Assembly: GCA_946481275.1 (NCBI GenBank)
Contig: CAMLMV010000017.1
Span: forward strand, 67,803-131,802
Reading direction: 5' to 3'
DNA from: an uncultured Massilia sp.
GTDB taxonomy: Bacteria > Pseudomonadota > Gammaproteobacteria > Burkholderiales > Burkholderiaceae
Length of the DNA stretch: 64,000 nt
Shown here: positions 18,475 to 26,576 of the stretch, piece after piece
How positions within the stretch are numbered: the first letter of the stretch is position 1
Layout: every line of letters starts with the position of its first letter
Notes under the pieces: generated by a model
Told to the model about the DNA's origin: nothing
The model's database searches: none
What the model saw: only the letters and a program-made list of their open reading frames with translations
Translations under genes and position numbers: made by a program

Positions 18475-19785
18475 TCAGCGCTGCGGTTCGAAGAACAACA
18501 CCTCGCCCGTCGCGGTGGCCGCGATCAGCTGGCCGTCGTACCAGGCCGGCGAGCCGATGAAGCCGCCGAGGCGCTTGACGTATTCGACGGCCGAATACAG
18601 CGCATGCGGTCCGCCCTTGTACATGTGCTTCGTGTCCAGCTTGCCCGTCGCCGTGTCGATCACGCGGCCGTCGTTCACGGCCAGCGCATCGCTGCGCCAC
18701 GACCAGCGTGCGCGCCCGGTCGCCGCGTCGAGCGCGTGCAGTTCTCCCTTCATCGATGCGGCCACGACGACGTCGGCCACGCGCAGCGGCGACGCGAACG
18801 TCCACACCTTCGTCTCGAAGCGGTACCGTTCGCGGCCGGTGCGCTTGTCCAGCGCCAGCAGCAGGCCCGTGTCCGACGTGCCGACGTACACGCTGTCGCC
18901 ATCCACCGCCGGCGTGCCGACGACCCAGCTGCCCTGCGCGTCGTAGCGCCACTTCGGCTGGCCGCCGGCCGCATCGAGCGCATACAAGAAGCCGTCGCGC
19001 GAGCCGACGTAGACCGTGTCGCCGTCGACGGCGGGCGACGCCTGGATGCCGAACATGATGCTGGTCTTCTGCTCGACGCCCGTCTGGTGGCGCCAGCGCT
19101 GCTCGCCCGTCTGCGCATCGAGCGCATAGACGGCGCCGTCCCAGCTGCCGACGACGATGTTCCCGCCCGCGAGCGCGGGCGACGAATGCACCATGCCGCC
19201 CGTGCGCCACGCCCAGGCCAGCTTGCCATCTTTCGTATCGAGCGCATACACGTGGCCGTCGCTGCTGCCCACGTAGACCTTGCCGTCATGGACCAGCGGC
19301 GACGACAGGTACAGGTCCCACGGGTCGGGCACGGGCTGGCCGTCGCGCGGCATGCCGAACATGCCGTGCGCGGCGAACACCGCCTCGCCCTGCGTGCGGA
19401 AGGTCCACCGGGGCGATCCGTCGTCGGCCTTCAGTGCATGCACCGTGCCCGCGCGGTCGAGGAAGTAGACGGTGCCGTCGGCCACCGCGGGCGTCGACGC
19501 AATGCCGCCGCGCGCGTGATACAGCCACTGCAGCGTGCGCGTCTTCGCGTCGAGCGCGTACAGGTTGCCGTTCTCCGCGCCGACGAACACGCGCCCCTGC
19601 GCCGCCACCGGCGACGCGTGGATCGCCGCGTGCGCGTCGAACCGCCCCGCGAGTTTGAACCCCTTGATGGCGCGCGTCTCGCCGGCCGCGCGGCCGGCAT
19701 GCGCGGGGTCGCCCATGAACATGGGCCAGTCGGCGGCGAACGATGGGGTGGCGAGGAAGGCGAGCAGCAGGGCAAGGCGGCGCAT
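18475..19785 (-). CDS. Exported PQQ-binding-like beta-propeller repeat protein
   Basis: The 436-residue protein has a signal peptide ending at PSFAADW and about seven blades with the PQQ-type pattern. Examples are GRVFVGAENGNLYALDAKT, DGTVYFLDRAGTVHALKADDG, GDTVYVGSRDGFLYALDAAGG and GDSVYVGTSDTGLLLALDKRT. Blades of this kind occur in quinoprotein dehydrogenases and in BamB-like or kinase-linked scaffold proteins. No cytochrome-c motif and no full dehydrogenase length (over 550 residues) are present, so a non-catalytic binding or scaffold role is as likely as an enzyme. It precedes the GH2 gene on the same strand by 209 bp. Confidence 0.78.
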   Translation of the reverse strand: MRRLALLLAFLATPSFAADWPMFMGDPAHAGRAAGETRAIKGFKLAGRFDAHAAIHASPVAAQGRVFVGAENGNLYALDAKTRTLQWLYHARGGIASTPAVADGTVYFLDRAGTVHALKADDGSPRWTFRTQGEAVFAAHGMFGMPRDGQPVPDPWDLYLSSPLVHDGKVYVGSSDGHVYALDTKDGKLAWAWRTGGMVHSSPALAGGNIVVGSWDGAVYALDAQTGEQRWRHQTGVEQKTSIMFGIQASPAVDGDTVYVGSRDGFLYALDAAGGQPKWRYDAQGSWVVGTPAVDGDSVYVGTSDTGLLLALDKRTGRERYRFETKVWTFASPLRVADVVVAASMKGELHALDAATGRARWSWRSDALAVNDGRVIDTATGKLDTKHMYKGGPHALYSAVEYVKRLGGFIGSPAWYDGQLIAATATGEVLFFEPQR

Positions 19786-19839
19786 GAGAAGTCCTGTCGT
19801 TGGGATGCCGTCATTCTAGAGGCGAGAAGCGCGCGCAAT

Positions 19840-19855
19840 CTTCAGGGAGGCTTCA
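19840..19855 (+). promoter_or_regulatory. CTTCA-N6-CTTCA direct repeat upstream of the response regulator
   Basis: CTTCA occurs at 19840 and 19851 with six bases between copies, an 11-bp period. OmpR/PmrA/QseB-type regulators bind direct repeats of this spacing. It lies 45 bp before the response-regulator start, so autoregulation is plausible. Confidence 0.4.
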
Positions 19856-19899
19856 CGGCCGATAGGCGCGGCGGCGGCGCGTCGCTATACTTGCGCTCC

Positions 19900-20562
19900 A
19901 TGCGACTCCTACTCGTGGAAGACGACCTGGCGCTGGGCCGCGCGCTGCAGTCGGTGCTGCACAACGACGGCCATGACGTCACCTGGGTGCGCCTGGGCAG
20001 CGATTGCGCGCGCCTGCTGGACGAGCGCCGCCACGACGCCCTGCTGCTGGACCTGGGCCTGCCCGACGGCGACGGCGTCGCGCTGCTGCGCCGCCTGCGC
20101 GCGGCCGGCCACGTGCTGCCCGCCGTCCTGATCACGGCGCGCGACAGCCTGCAGGACCGCCTCGACGGCTTCGACGGCGGCGCCGACGATTACCTGATCA
20201 AACCCTTCGACATCCCCGAGCTGCTGGCCCGCCTGCGCGCCGTCGTGCGCCGTGCCGGCGGCGCGCAGGCCGACGCGCTGTGGCAGGTCGGCGACCTGGC
20301 CATCGACGCGCGCAGCATGAGCGCCACCTGCCGCGGCGCGCCCGTCAACCTGTCGCGGACGGAGTTTGCGCTGCTGCACGCGCTCGTGCGCAACCCGGAC
20401 CGCATCGTCACGCGCACGGAGCTCGAACAGGGCGTGCTGCCCTACAGCGAGGGCCAGACGCTGGACGTGCATATCTCGAACCTGCGCAAGAAGATCGGCG
20501 ACGGCTACATCCGCACCGTGCGCGGCGTCGGCTACATGGTGCGCCATGACGGCGACCGCTAG
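19900..20562 (+). CDS. OmpR-family response regulator (QseB/PmrA-like)
   Basis: The 220-residue protein has a receiver domain with acidic pocket VEDD (residues 6-9), phospho-acceptor Asp51 in LLLDLGLPDGDG and the conserved LIKPFD lysine near 102. A winged-helix output follows (about 125-215; SRTEFALLHALV, DVHISNLRKKIG, RTVRGVGYMV). It is a DNA-binding transcription factor activated by the kinase encoded immediately downstream, which overlaps it by 17 bp. ATG at 19900 starts the canonical MRLLLVEDD. The QseB/PmrA subgroup is suggested by the sequence and the direct repeat at 19840. Confidence 0.92.
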   Translation: MRLLLVEDDLALGRALQSVLHNDGHDVTWVRLGSDCARLLDERRHDALLLDLGLPDGDGVALLRRLRAAGHVLPAVLITARDSLQDRLDGFDGGADDYLIKPFDIPELLARLRAVVRRAGGAQADALWQVGDLAIDARSMSATCRGAPVNLSRTEFALLHALVRNPDRIVTRTELEQGVLPYSEGQTLDVHISNLRKKIGDGYIRTVRGVGYMVRHDGDR

Positions 20563-21898
20563 AGCGACCGCGCCGAAGTCGCTGCTGCGCCGCCTGCTGG
20601 CCGGCTTCATGCTCGTCATGCTCGGCATCTGGCTGGCGGCGCTGGCCCACATCGTAAAGCAGGTCAAGATCGACAAGGTGCGCCAGACGGCGGCCGTCAA
20701 CCGGGCCTGGACGCGCCAGATCATGCTCAACATGCAGTCGCTGCCGCCCGACCCGGCGGCACTGGCGCGCATCGGCCAGCGCATCGAAGACCTGCGCCTG
20801 GACATGTTCCGCGAGTTCGGCTATCCGACGCAGGCGCGCATCCGCGTCTGGCTGGGACGGCAGCTCGCGTACGATTCGGCGCCGGGCGCGCCGCTGGACG
20901 ACGGGTGGGCGCGCTGGACCGAACGCGACGCCACACGCGGCATCACGGTGGAGCGGCGCGAAAAGCCCGACAGCGACTGGGTGTTCACCCCGTCGGCCGC
21001 CAACTACCTGCTTTCTCCGCTCGTCTACAGCCTGCCGTTCATGCTGCTGCCGGCCTGGCTCATCGTGCGCCTGGGCCTGCGCCCGCTGCGCGCGGTGGCG
21101 CAGGCGCTCGAAGCCCGCAGCGCGGCGGAGCTGGCGCCGCTGCCGGCGTCGCCCTACCGCGAGCTGGCGCCCGTCGTCGACGCGGTGAACCGGCTGATGC
21201 GGCGCCTGTCCGAGCGGCTGGCGCGCGAACACGAATTCCTCGCCGACGCCGCGCACGAGCTCAAGACGCCGCTGTCGGTCGTGCAGCTCAATGCCCACCT
21301 GCTGGAAGGGGCCACCGACGCGGCCCAGCGGACCGAAGCCGGCACCGGCCTGCGCGAAGGCGTCGCGCGCGCCACGCACTCGGTGCACCAGCTGCTCGCC
21401 TACGAACGGGCACGCCAGGAACCGACGGACGCGCCGCTGCAGGACCAGGACCTGGCCGCGCTGCTGCGCGAACGCATCGCCGTGGCCGCCCCGCTGGCGC
21501 TGCAGCGCGGCATCGACATCGAATTGCGCGCAGCGTCCCCCGCCATCCTGCCGCTGCACCGCGAAAGCATGGCCGCCCTGCTCGACAACGTCGTCGGCAA
21601 CGCGCTCAAGTATTCGCCCGACGGTGCGCGCGTGGACGTGTGCCTCGACGCCGGCCCGTGCATCACGGTGACGGACCAGGGCCCCGGCATCCCGCCCGCA
21701 CTGCGCGCCCGCGTGTTCGAACGCTTCTACCGGGTGCCAGGCCAGGACCAGGCGGGCAGCGGCCTCGGTCTCGCGATCGCGGAACGGGCCGCGGCCCGCA
21801 ACGGCGCCCGCATCGCGCTCGACGGCGGCCCCGACGGGCGCGGGCTGGCCGTGCGCATCGCGTTCAGCGACGCCGGCTGCGCTACCCCTTCGCCATGA
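20546..21898 (+). CDS. Sensor histidine kinase (QseC/PmrB-like)
   Basis: The 450-residue inner-membrane kinase has transmembrane segments near residues 18-38 and 155-178 flanking a roughly 115-residue periplasmic sensor region. A HAMP-like segment is followed by the H-box FLADAAHELKTPLS with His237, an N-box NVVGNALKYSP, and the G-boxes DQGPGIP and GSGLGLAIAE. It phosphorylates the response regulator encoded just upstream; the 17-bp gene overlap implies coupled translation. The 3' end also overlaps the converging DUF4287 gene by 17 bp. The sensed signal is unknown. Confidence 0.92.
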   Translation: MTATARATAPKSLLRRLLAGFMLVMLGIWLAALAHIVKQVKIDKVRQTAAVNRAWTRQIMLNMQSLPPDPAALARIGQRIEDLRLDMFREFGYPTQARIRVWLGRQLAYDSAPGAPLDDGWARWTERDATRGITVERREKPDSDWVFTPSAANYLLSPLVYSLPFMLLPAWLIVRLGLRPLRAVAQALEARSAAELAPLPASPYRELAPVVDAVNRLMRRLSERLAREHEFLADAAHELKTPLSVVQLNAHLLEGATDAAQRTEAGTGLREGVARATHSVHQLLAYERARQEPTDAPLQDQDLAALLRERIAVAAPLALQRGIDIELRAASPAILPLHRESMAALLDNVVGNALKYSPDGARVDVCLDAGPCITVTDQGPGIPPALRARVFERFYRVPGQDQAGSGLGLAIAERAAARNGARIALDGGPDGRGLAVRIAFSDAGCATPSP

Positions 21899-22091
21899 AC
21901 GCCGCGACCAGCGCATTGGCGTGACCGTGGCCGAGCTGGTGCCCGGTCTTGAGGTGGTTGACCAGTTCCATGTGCTTGCGCGGGCCCGCCTGCTCCAGGA
22001 CCTGCATCCAGTGCGCGATCGGCTTGCCGTACTTCTTTTCGATGGAGGGGAAGTACGAGGCGGGGCCTTTTACGGTGTCTTGCGTTGCCAT
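21882..22091 (-). CDS. Small DUF4287-domain protein
   Basis: The 69-residue protein reads SYFPSIEKKYGKPIAHWMQVL followed by LVNHLKTGHQLGHGHANALVAAFMAKG, which matches the small DUF4287 family (function unknown, cytosolic, often near stress or DNA-related genes). A GGAACCGACATG context precedes ATG at 22091. Its 3' end overlaps the histidine kinase on the other strand by 17 bp. The divergent neighbour is the ClC gene. Confidence 0.8.
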   Translation of the reverse strand: MATQDTVKGPASYFPSIEKKYGKPIAHWMQVLEQAGPRKHMELVNHLKTGHQLGHGHANALVAAFMAKG

Positions 22092-22192
22092 GTCGGTTCC
22101 TTTCAGTCGTTGATGGATCGTGCTGCCTGACGACGACGAACGAGGGCAGCGTATTTCGACATGCTATATTGGCCGGGCTCCGCTTCCTCACC

Positions 22193-23938
22193 ATGAACGT
22201 TTCTTCACCCGATCGCCTGTGCACGCGGCTCGCGCTGCTGCTGCGCGCCAATGCCATCCTGCTATGGGCGGCGCTGGTCGGCTGCGCCGGCGCGCTGGCG
22301 ACGCTCCTCTTCCGCGACGGTCTCACGCTGCTGCAGGCGCTGCTGTTCGGCCGCAGCGGCTCGTTCGTCGACATCGCGACCGCACTGCCCTGGCAGGCGC
22401 GCCTGCTGATGCCATGCGCGGGCGGCCTGCTGGCCGGCTGCGTGCTGGTGCTGGCACGCCGCCATGCCGGCGGTGCGCGGGCGGACTACATGGAAGTGGT
22501 GGCCGTCGGCGACGGCAAGGTGCCGGTGCGGCTTACGCTCGTGAACAGCGTATCGTCGCTGCTGTCGATCGCGTCCGGCGGCTCGATCGGCCGCGAAGGC
22601 TCGATGATCCAGCTGGCGGCGATGAGCGCGTCCGTCGTCGGCCGCATCGCCCGTTTCAATACCGAGCGCCTGCGTCTGCTCGTGGCGTGCGGCGCGGCGG
22701 CCGGCATCGCGGCAGCCTATAACGCGCCTATCGCCAGCGCGTTCTTCGTCACCGAGATCATCCTGGGTGCCATCACGATGAACAGCCTCGGGCCGATCAT
22801 GGTCGCCGCCGTCGTCGCCAACATCACCATGCGCCGCCTGCCCGGCTATCACCCGACGTACGAGATGCCCGCGTTCGCGCCCATCGCCAACCTGGAGGTG
22901 GTGTGGTTCGTCGCGCTGGGCGTGCTCGCGGGGCTGATCGCGCCGGCCTTCCTGGTCGCGCTGCAGCGCACGCGCGGCCTGTTCGCCCGAAGCGGCCTGC
23001 CGCTGCCGCTGCGGCTCGCGCTCGGCGGCCTGGGCGTGGGCGCCATCTCGATCTGGGTGCCGCAGGTCTGGGGCAACGGCTACAGCGTGGTGAACGCGCT
23101 GCTGCACCAGTCCTGGCTGTGGCAGGCCGTGCTCGTGGTCCTCGTCTGCAAGATCGCGGCGACGCTGCTCACCAGCGGATCCGGCGCCATCGGCGGCATC
23201 TTCACGCCCACGCTGTTCGTCGGCGCGGCCGTCGGCCATTTGTTCGCGCTGGTGCCGCAGGCGTTGACGCCGGAAACGGCCGCCGCGCCGGCCGCGTTCG
23301 TCGCCGTCGGCATGGGCGCCCTGCTGGCCGCTGCCACGAGCGCGCCGCTGATGGCGATCCTGATGATCTTCGAGATGACGCTCAGCTATGCGTTGATGCT
23401 GCCGCTGATGCTGGCCTGCGTCGTCGCCTTTGCCGTCGCGCGGGCCGTGAACGGGCCGTCGATGTACGAGATCACGGCGCGCCGCGCAGCCGACGAGCAG
23501 GAACGCGAACGCCTGCGCACGATCCGGATGCAGGAACTGATCCGCCCCGCCGATACCGTCCTGCCGCTGGATGCCCCGGTCGCGCAGGCCGCTGCGCTGT
23601 TCCGCCAGCATCCCGTGAAATACCTCTATCTCGTCGATGACGCCCGGCGCTACCGCGGCGTGGTGGCCCTGCATGACGTCGCCGCCCTGTACCAGCAGAA
23701 CGAGGCATCCGCACGCACCTGCGCCGACCTCGCGCGGCCCGACGCCCTGCCCCTCGTCACGGCCGACATGGGCCTGGACGACGCGCTGCGCCAGTTCATG
23801 CGCCACTTCGGCGAGCGGCTACCGGCCGTGCGCAGCGCGCTCGACCCCGAGCTGCTCGGCGCCGTGCACAAGACGGATGTGCTGGATGCGTATGTCAGGC
23901 TGAATCGGGCGCCGCTGGGGACGCAACAGGAAACGTAA
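22193..23938 (+). CDS. ClC-family chloride channel/antiporter with C-terminal CBS domains
   Basis: The 581-residue protein is an inner-membrane ClC protein. It shows the GGSIGREGS signature (residues 130-137, gating-type Glu135), NAPIASAFFVTEIIL and SGAIGGIFTPTLFVG, followed after the membrane domain by a CBS pair (about 465-575, LIRPADTVLPLDAPVAQAA and LPLVTADMGLDDALRQFM). In an eye alignment with the E. coli exchanger, the first Glu of the EE pair is kept (TEI) but the proton-pathway Glu203 position appears to be Ile, as in ClcB-like members. It may therefore be a channel or uncoupled transporter; this rests on manual alignment. ATG at 22193 follows a weak ribosome site. Confidence 0.88.
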   Translation: MNVSSPDRLCTRLALLLRANAILLWAALVGCAGALATLLFRDGLTLLQALLFGRSGSFVDIATALPWQARLLMPCAGGLLAGCVLVLARRHAGGARADYMEVVAVGDGKVPVRLTLVNSVSSLLSIASGGSIGREGSMIQLAAMSASVVGRIARFNTERLRLLVACGAAAGIAAAYNAPIASAFFVTEIILGAITMNSLGPIMVAAVVANITMRRLPGYHPTYEMPAFAPIANLEVVWFVALGVLAGLIAPAFLVALQRTRGLFARSGLPLPLRLALGGLGVGAISIWVPQVWGNGYSVVNALLHQSWLWQAVLVVLVCKIAATLLTSGSGAIGGIFTPTLFVGAAVGHLFALVPQALTPETAAAPAAFVAVGMGALLAAATSAPLMAILMIFEMTLSYALMLPLMLACVVAFAVARAVNGPSMYEITARRAADEQERERLRTIRMQELIRPADTVLPLDAPVAQAAALFRQHPVKYLYLVDDARRYRGVVALHDVAALYQQNEASARTCADLARPDALPLVTADMGLDDALRQFMRHFGERLPAVRSALDPELLGAVHKTDVLDAYVRLNRAPLGTQQET

Positions 23939-24001
23939 TTGCGTTTCAACCTTGAGATCGATAACATCACGGGACCGCCACCTTCTCCCGGATATCGACT
24001 C

Positions 24002-25609
24002 ATGGACATGCTTTCCCGCCGTCGTTTGCTTGGTTCAGCCGCCCGACTGGCGGCATCGCTTCCCGTCGTCCTTGGCGGCGGGTTCGGTGGCAGCGCGCAA
24101 GCGCACAGCACGGCGCGCCACGACGTGCGCGACTACGGCGCGCGCGGCGACGGCGGAACGGTCGATTCGGACGCCATCAACGCCGCCATCGAGGCGGCCG
24201 CAAAGGCCGGCGGCGGCACCGTTCATGTCCCTCCCGGGCGGTATCTGTCGGCATCGATCCGGCTGCGCAGCCGCGTCACGCTGCATCTGGAGGCGGGTGC
24301 CGTGATCGAGGCGGTCGACTGGAAGGTCGCCCGCTACGATCTGCCGGAACCGAACGAGGCGGGTGGGAACTACCAGGACTTCGGCCACAGCCACTGGAAG
24401 AACAGCCTGATCTGGGGCATCGGCCTGGACAGCGTGGCGATCACCGGCACCGGCTGCATCGATGGCAAGGGACTGAACCCGGGCTACCGGAGGCTGCCCG
24501 ACGGGAGCATCCGCTACGACGCGGACGGCGGGCCGGGCGAAGGCAACAAGGCGATCTCGCTACGCGAATGCAATAACGTCCTGCTGCGCGACTTCGGCAT
24601 CCTGAGGGGAGGCCATTTCGGCATCCTGGCGACCGGATGCACCAACGTGACCGTCGATAACCTCCGTATCGATACCAACCGCGACGGCATGGACATCGAT
24701 TGCTGCAGCAACGTGCGCATTTCCCGGTGCAGCGTCAATTCGCCCTGGGATGACGGCATCTGCCTGAAGGCGTCGTATGCACTGGGCAGGGTCGCGGCCT
24801 GCGACAACATCACGATTTCGGATTGCTACCTGGCCGGGAATTTCGACGTCGGCACCTTGCTGGACGGGACATTCAAGCGCAGCGCGCCCGACTACCACTC
24901 GGGCCGCGTCGGGCGGATCAAGCTGGGCACGGAATCGAACGGCGACTTCAGGAACATCACGATCACCAACTGCGTTTTCGACGATTGCCGCGGCCTCGCC
25001 ATCGAAAGCGTGGACGGTTCGCACATCGAAGACCTCGCGATTTCCAACATCACCATGCGCAAGGTGGCCAACGATCCGATCTTCATCTACCTCGGCGCGC
25101 GCCTGCGCGGACCGGATGCGCCGCCGATCGGCTCCATCCGGCGCGTCAACATCAGCAATATCGTCGTCTCGGCCGCCCAGGCGGGTTTCACCAGCACGAT
25201 CAGCGGCTTGCCCGGTCATCCGGTCGAGGACATCCACTTGTCGAACCTGCGCGTGCACGTCGAAGGCGGCGGCGCGGCCCTGCTCCGCGACGTGGTCCCG
25301 CTGGAAAAGCCGACCGCGTATCCCGAGCCAGGCATGTTCGGGCCCTGCCCGGCCTATGGCCTGTACGTGCGCCATGCGGCGGGCATCGACGTCGACCATG
25401 TCACGGTGACGTATGCCCGGCCCGACGCGCGTGCCGCCTTCGTGCTGGACGACGTGCGGGACGCCGTCTTCAGTGCGGTCAACGCCCAGCCGGGCAGCGG
25501 CGGCGCGGCGCCGTTCGACCTGCGGTCGGTGACGGACTTCACGGTACGCGGCGCGCGCAGGGTCAAGGACCAGCACGTTCCCGACAGCGGGAAGCGGAAG
25601 CGCGTCTGA
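24002..25609 (+). CDS. Tat-exported GH28-family polygalacturonase-like hydrolase
   Basis: The 535-residue protein starts with a twin-arginine signal (SRRRLLGSAA) and has a beta-helix of the GH28 type. It shows VRDYGARGDGGTVDSDAINAAI near the start, NRDGMDIDCCSN, then SPWDDGICLK with the catalytic aspartate pair, the GHFGILATG segment and RVGRIKLGTESNG carrying the RIK substrate-binding motif. GH28 enzymes hydrolyse polygalacturonan, rhamnogalacturonan or related linkages. The GHG histidine motif is not seen in its usual form, so activity on pectin itself is uncertain. ATG at 24002 has a weak ribosome site. It converges with the gene at 25611, one base apart. Confidence 0.82.
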   Translation: MDMLSRRRLLGSAARLAASLPVVLGGGFGGSAQAHSTARHDVRDYGARGDGGTVDSDAINAAIEAAAKAGGGTVHVPPGRYLSASIRLRSRVTLHLEAGAVIEAVDWKVARYDLPEPNEAGGNYQDFGHSHWKNSLIWGIGLDSVAITGTGCIDGKGLNPGYRRLPDGSIRYDADGGPGEGNKAISLRECNNVLLRDFGILRGGHFGILATGCTNVTVDNLRIDTNRDGMDIDCCSNVRISRCSVNSPWDDGICLKASYALGRVAACDNITISDCYLAGNFDVGTLLDGTFKRSAPDYHSGRVGRIKLGTESNGDFRNITITNCVFDDCRGLAIESVDGSHIEDLAISNITMRKVANDPIFIYLGARLRGPDAPPIGSIRRVNISNIVVSAAQAGFTSTISGLPGHPVEDIHLSNLRVHVEGGGAALLRDVVPLEKPTAYPEPGMFGPCPAYGLYVRHAAGIDVDHVTVTYARPDARAAFVLDDVRDAVFSAVNAQPGSGGAAPFDLRSVTDFTVRGARRVKDQHVPDSGKRKRV

Positions 25610-25610
25610 T

Positions 25611-26288
25611 TCAGTAGGCCAGCGACCCCTCCAGGGCGGTCTGCACGAGCGCATCGATCTCGCCGGTGATGTTGGTCATCGTGCTCGCCACCACGGCGAA
25701 CTCCCTGCCGACCGGGCCCGCGCGCGCGGCGACGATCTGGGCGTTGAAGGCGACCATGCGCGCCTCCCGCGCGATGGTCTTGATGTCGCCCATCAATTCG
25801 TGCATCTGCCGGCGCTGCTGGAGCGCGTGGCGCTTGGATTGCTCCTCGTACACGAGAGTCAGGGTGTTGAGCACGCTGAGCAGCGGCGTCGCGCTGCGCA
25901 CCAGCTCGTCGAGCAGCCCGGGCGCGCGCCGCGACGTCGTGCCGATGGCGTCCAGCGTACTCCCGGCCAGTGCGATGAACTCGCGAATGATCTGGTCGCC
26001 CCGCATCGTGCCGAAATAGGCGTCGCGCAGTTGCTGGCAAAAAATGCCCGGCAGCCCCTGCTTGCCCTCCACGAGCGTGAGATGCGCATCCCTGAAGGCG
26101 GCCAGCGTGTCGCGCGCGGTCTTGTCCGCGCCGTCATGGCCGAGCGAGGCCAGCACCGAATACAGCACCACCCGCTGGGATGTGAAGCGGCGCCGGCCGG
26201 ACAGGTTGATCAGGGCGCCGAACACGTCGCCGGACAGTTTGACGTCGGGCTGGACGGTGGAGTGGGTGGGGAGAGTTTCTGCGTGCAT
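25611..26288 (-). CDS. Short cytosolic methyl-accepting-chemotaxis-like protein
   Basis: The 225-residue protein has no transmembrane segment. Its C-terminus carries a variant of the chemoreceptor hairpin tip, VAFNAQIVAARAGPVGREF followed by AVVAS (about residues 185-207), matching the NAxIEAARAGExGRGFAVVA pattern. The chemoreceptor trunk is far shorter than in a full receptor. The N-terminal 150 residues are helical, with a conserved-looking LSGRRRFTSQRVVLYSVLASLG and no recognised sensor. ATG at 26288 is preferred because GGAG lies six bases before it. It could be a truncated receptor, a soluble chemosensory adaptor or a cell-cycle-like coiled-coil protein. Function is unknown. Confidence 0.6.
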   Translation of the reverse strand: MHAETLPTHSTVQPDVKLSGDVFGALINLSGRRRFTSQRVVLYSVLASLGHDGADKTARDTLAAFRDAHLTLVEGKQGLPGIFCQQLRDAYFGTMRGDQIIREFIALAGSTLDAIGTTSRRAPGLLDELVRSATPLLSVLNTLTLVYEEQSKRHALQQRRQMHELMGDIKTIAREARMVAFNAQIVAARAGPVGREFAVVASTMTNITGEIDALVQTALEGSLAY

Positions 26289-26484
26289 CCTGGGCTCCGA
26301 TCGGTTTGACCGCCGGCGGCGGCTGATGCGGGAGTTGATGCAGGTTTTATGCCAGCTTGATTCATGGCTGGTGTCGTTACATGCACTAACTTGAATCAAA
26401 CTAGCGTGATGACTTGCACCTGGGGCGTGAGGACAGCCCGAATAATGGGCAGGTCGTGCGGGGCGCTTGTTCAGGATTTTTCTT

Positions 26485-26501
26485 GTTCACGTAACGTGAA
26501 C
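26485..26501. promoter_or_regulatory. Operator copy 1 of the AbiE-like pair
   Basis: GTTCACGTAACGTGAAC is a perfect inverted repeat around a single central base, and flanking TT/AA extend it. An identical copy is at 26549. The 48-64 bp spacing around the promoter is typical for antitoxin autorepression. Confidence 0.8.
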
Positions 26502-26510
26502 AACCTAAAA

Positions 26511-26539
26511 ATATGAACATCCGGTATACTTGTTCATAT
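26511..26539. promoter_or_regulatory. Inverted repeat with -10-like TATACT between the two operators
   Basis: ATATGAACA (26511-26519) and TGTTCATAT (26531-26539) are perfect inverted arms around an 11-base spacer that contains GGTATACT, a likely -10 element. The arms share the GAACA/TGTTC core with the flanking operators, so a third weaker binding site is likely. Confidence 0.6.
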
Positions 26540-26548
26540 CTTGGCCAT

Positions 26549-26565
26549 GTTCACGTAACGTGAAC
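26549..26565. promoter_or_regulatory. Operator copy 2 of the AbiE-like pair
   Basis: This is an exact second copy of GTTCACGTAACGTGAAC, 11 bp before the antitoxin start codon, where binding would block the promoter or early transcription. Confidence 0.8.
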
Positions 26566-26576
26566 GCTAAAAAACT

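Noticed and set aside
26357..26399. TTGATTCA and TGAATCAA arms upstream of the chemoreceptor-like gene
   Set aside because: Arms are 27 bp apart and short; no evidence that they act as an operator or terminator.
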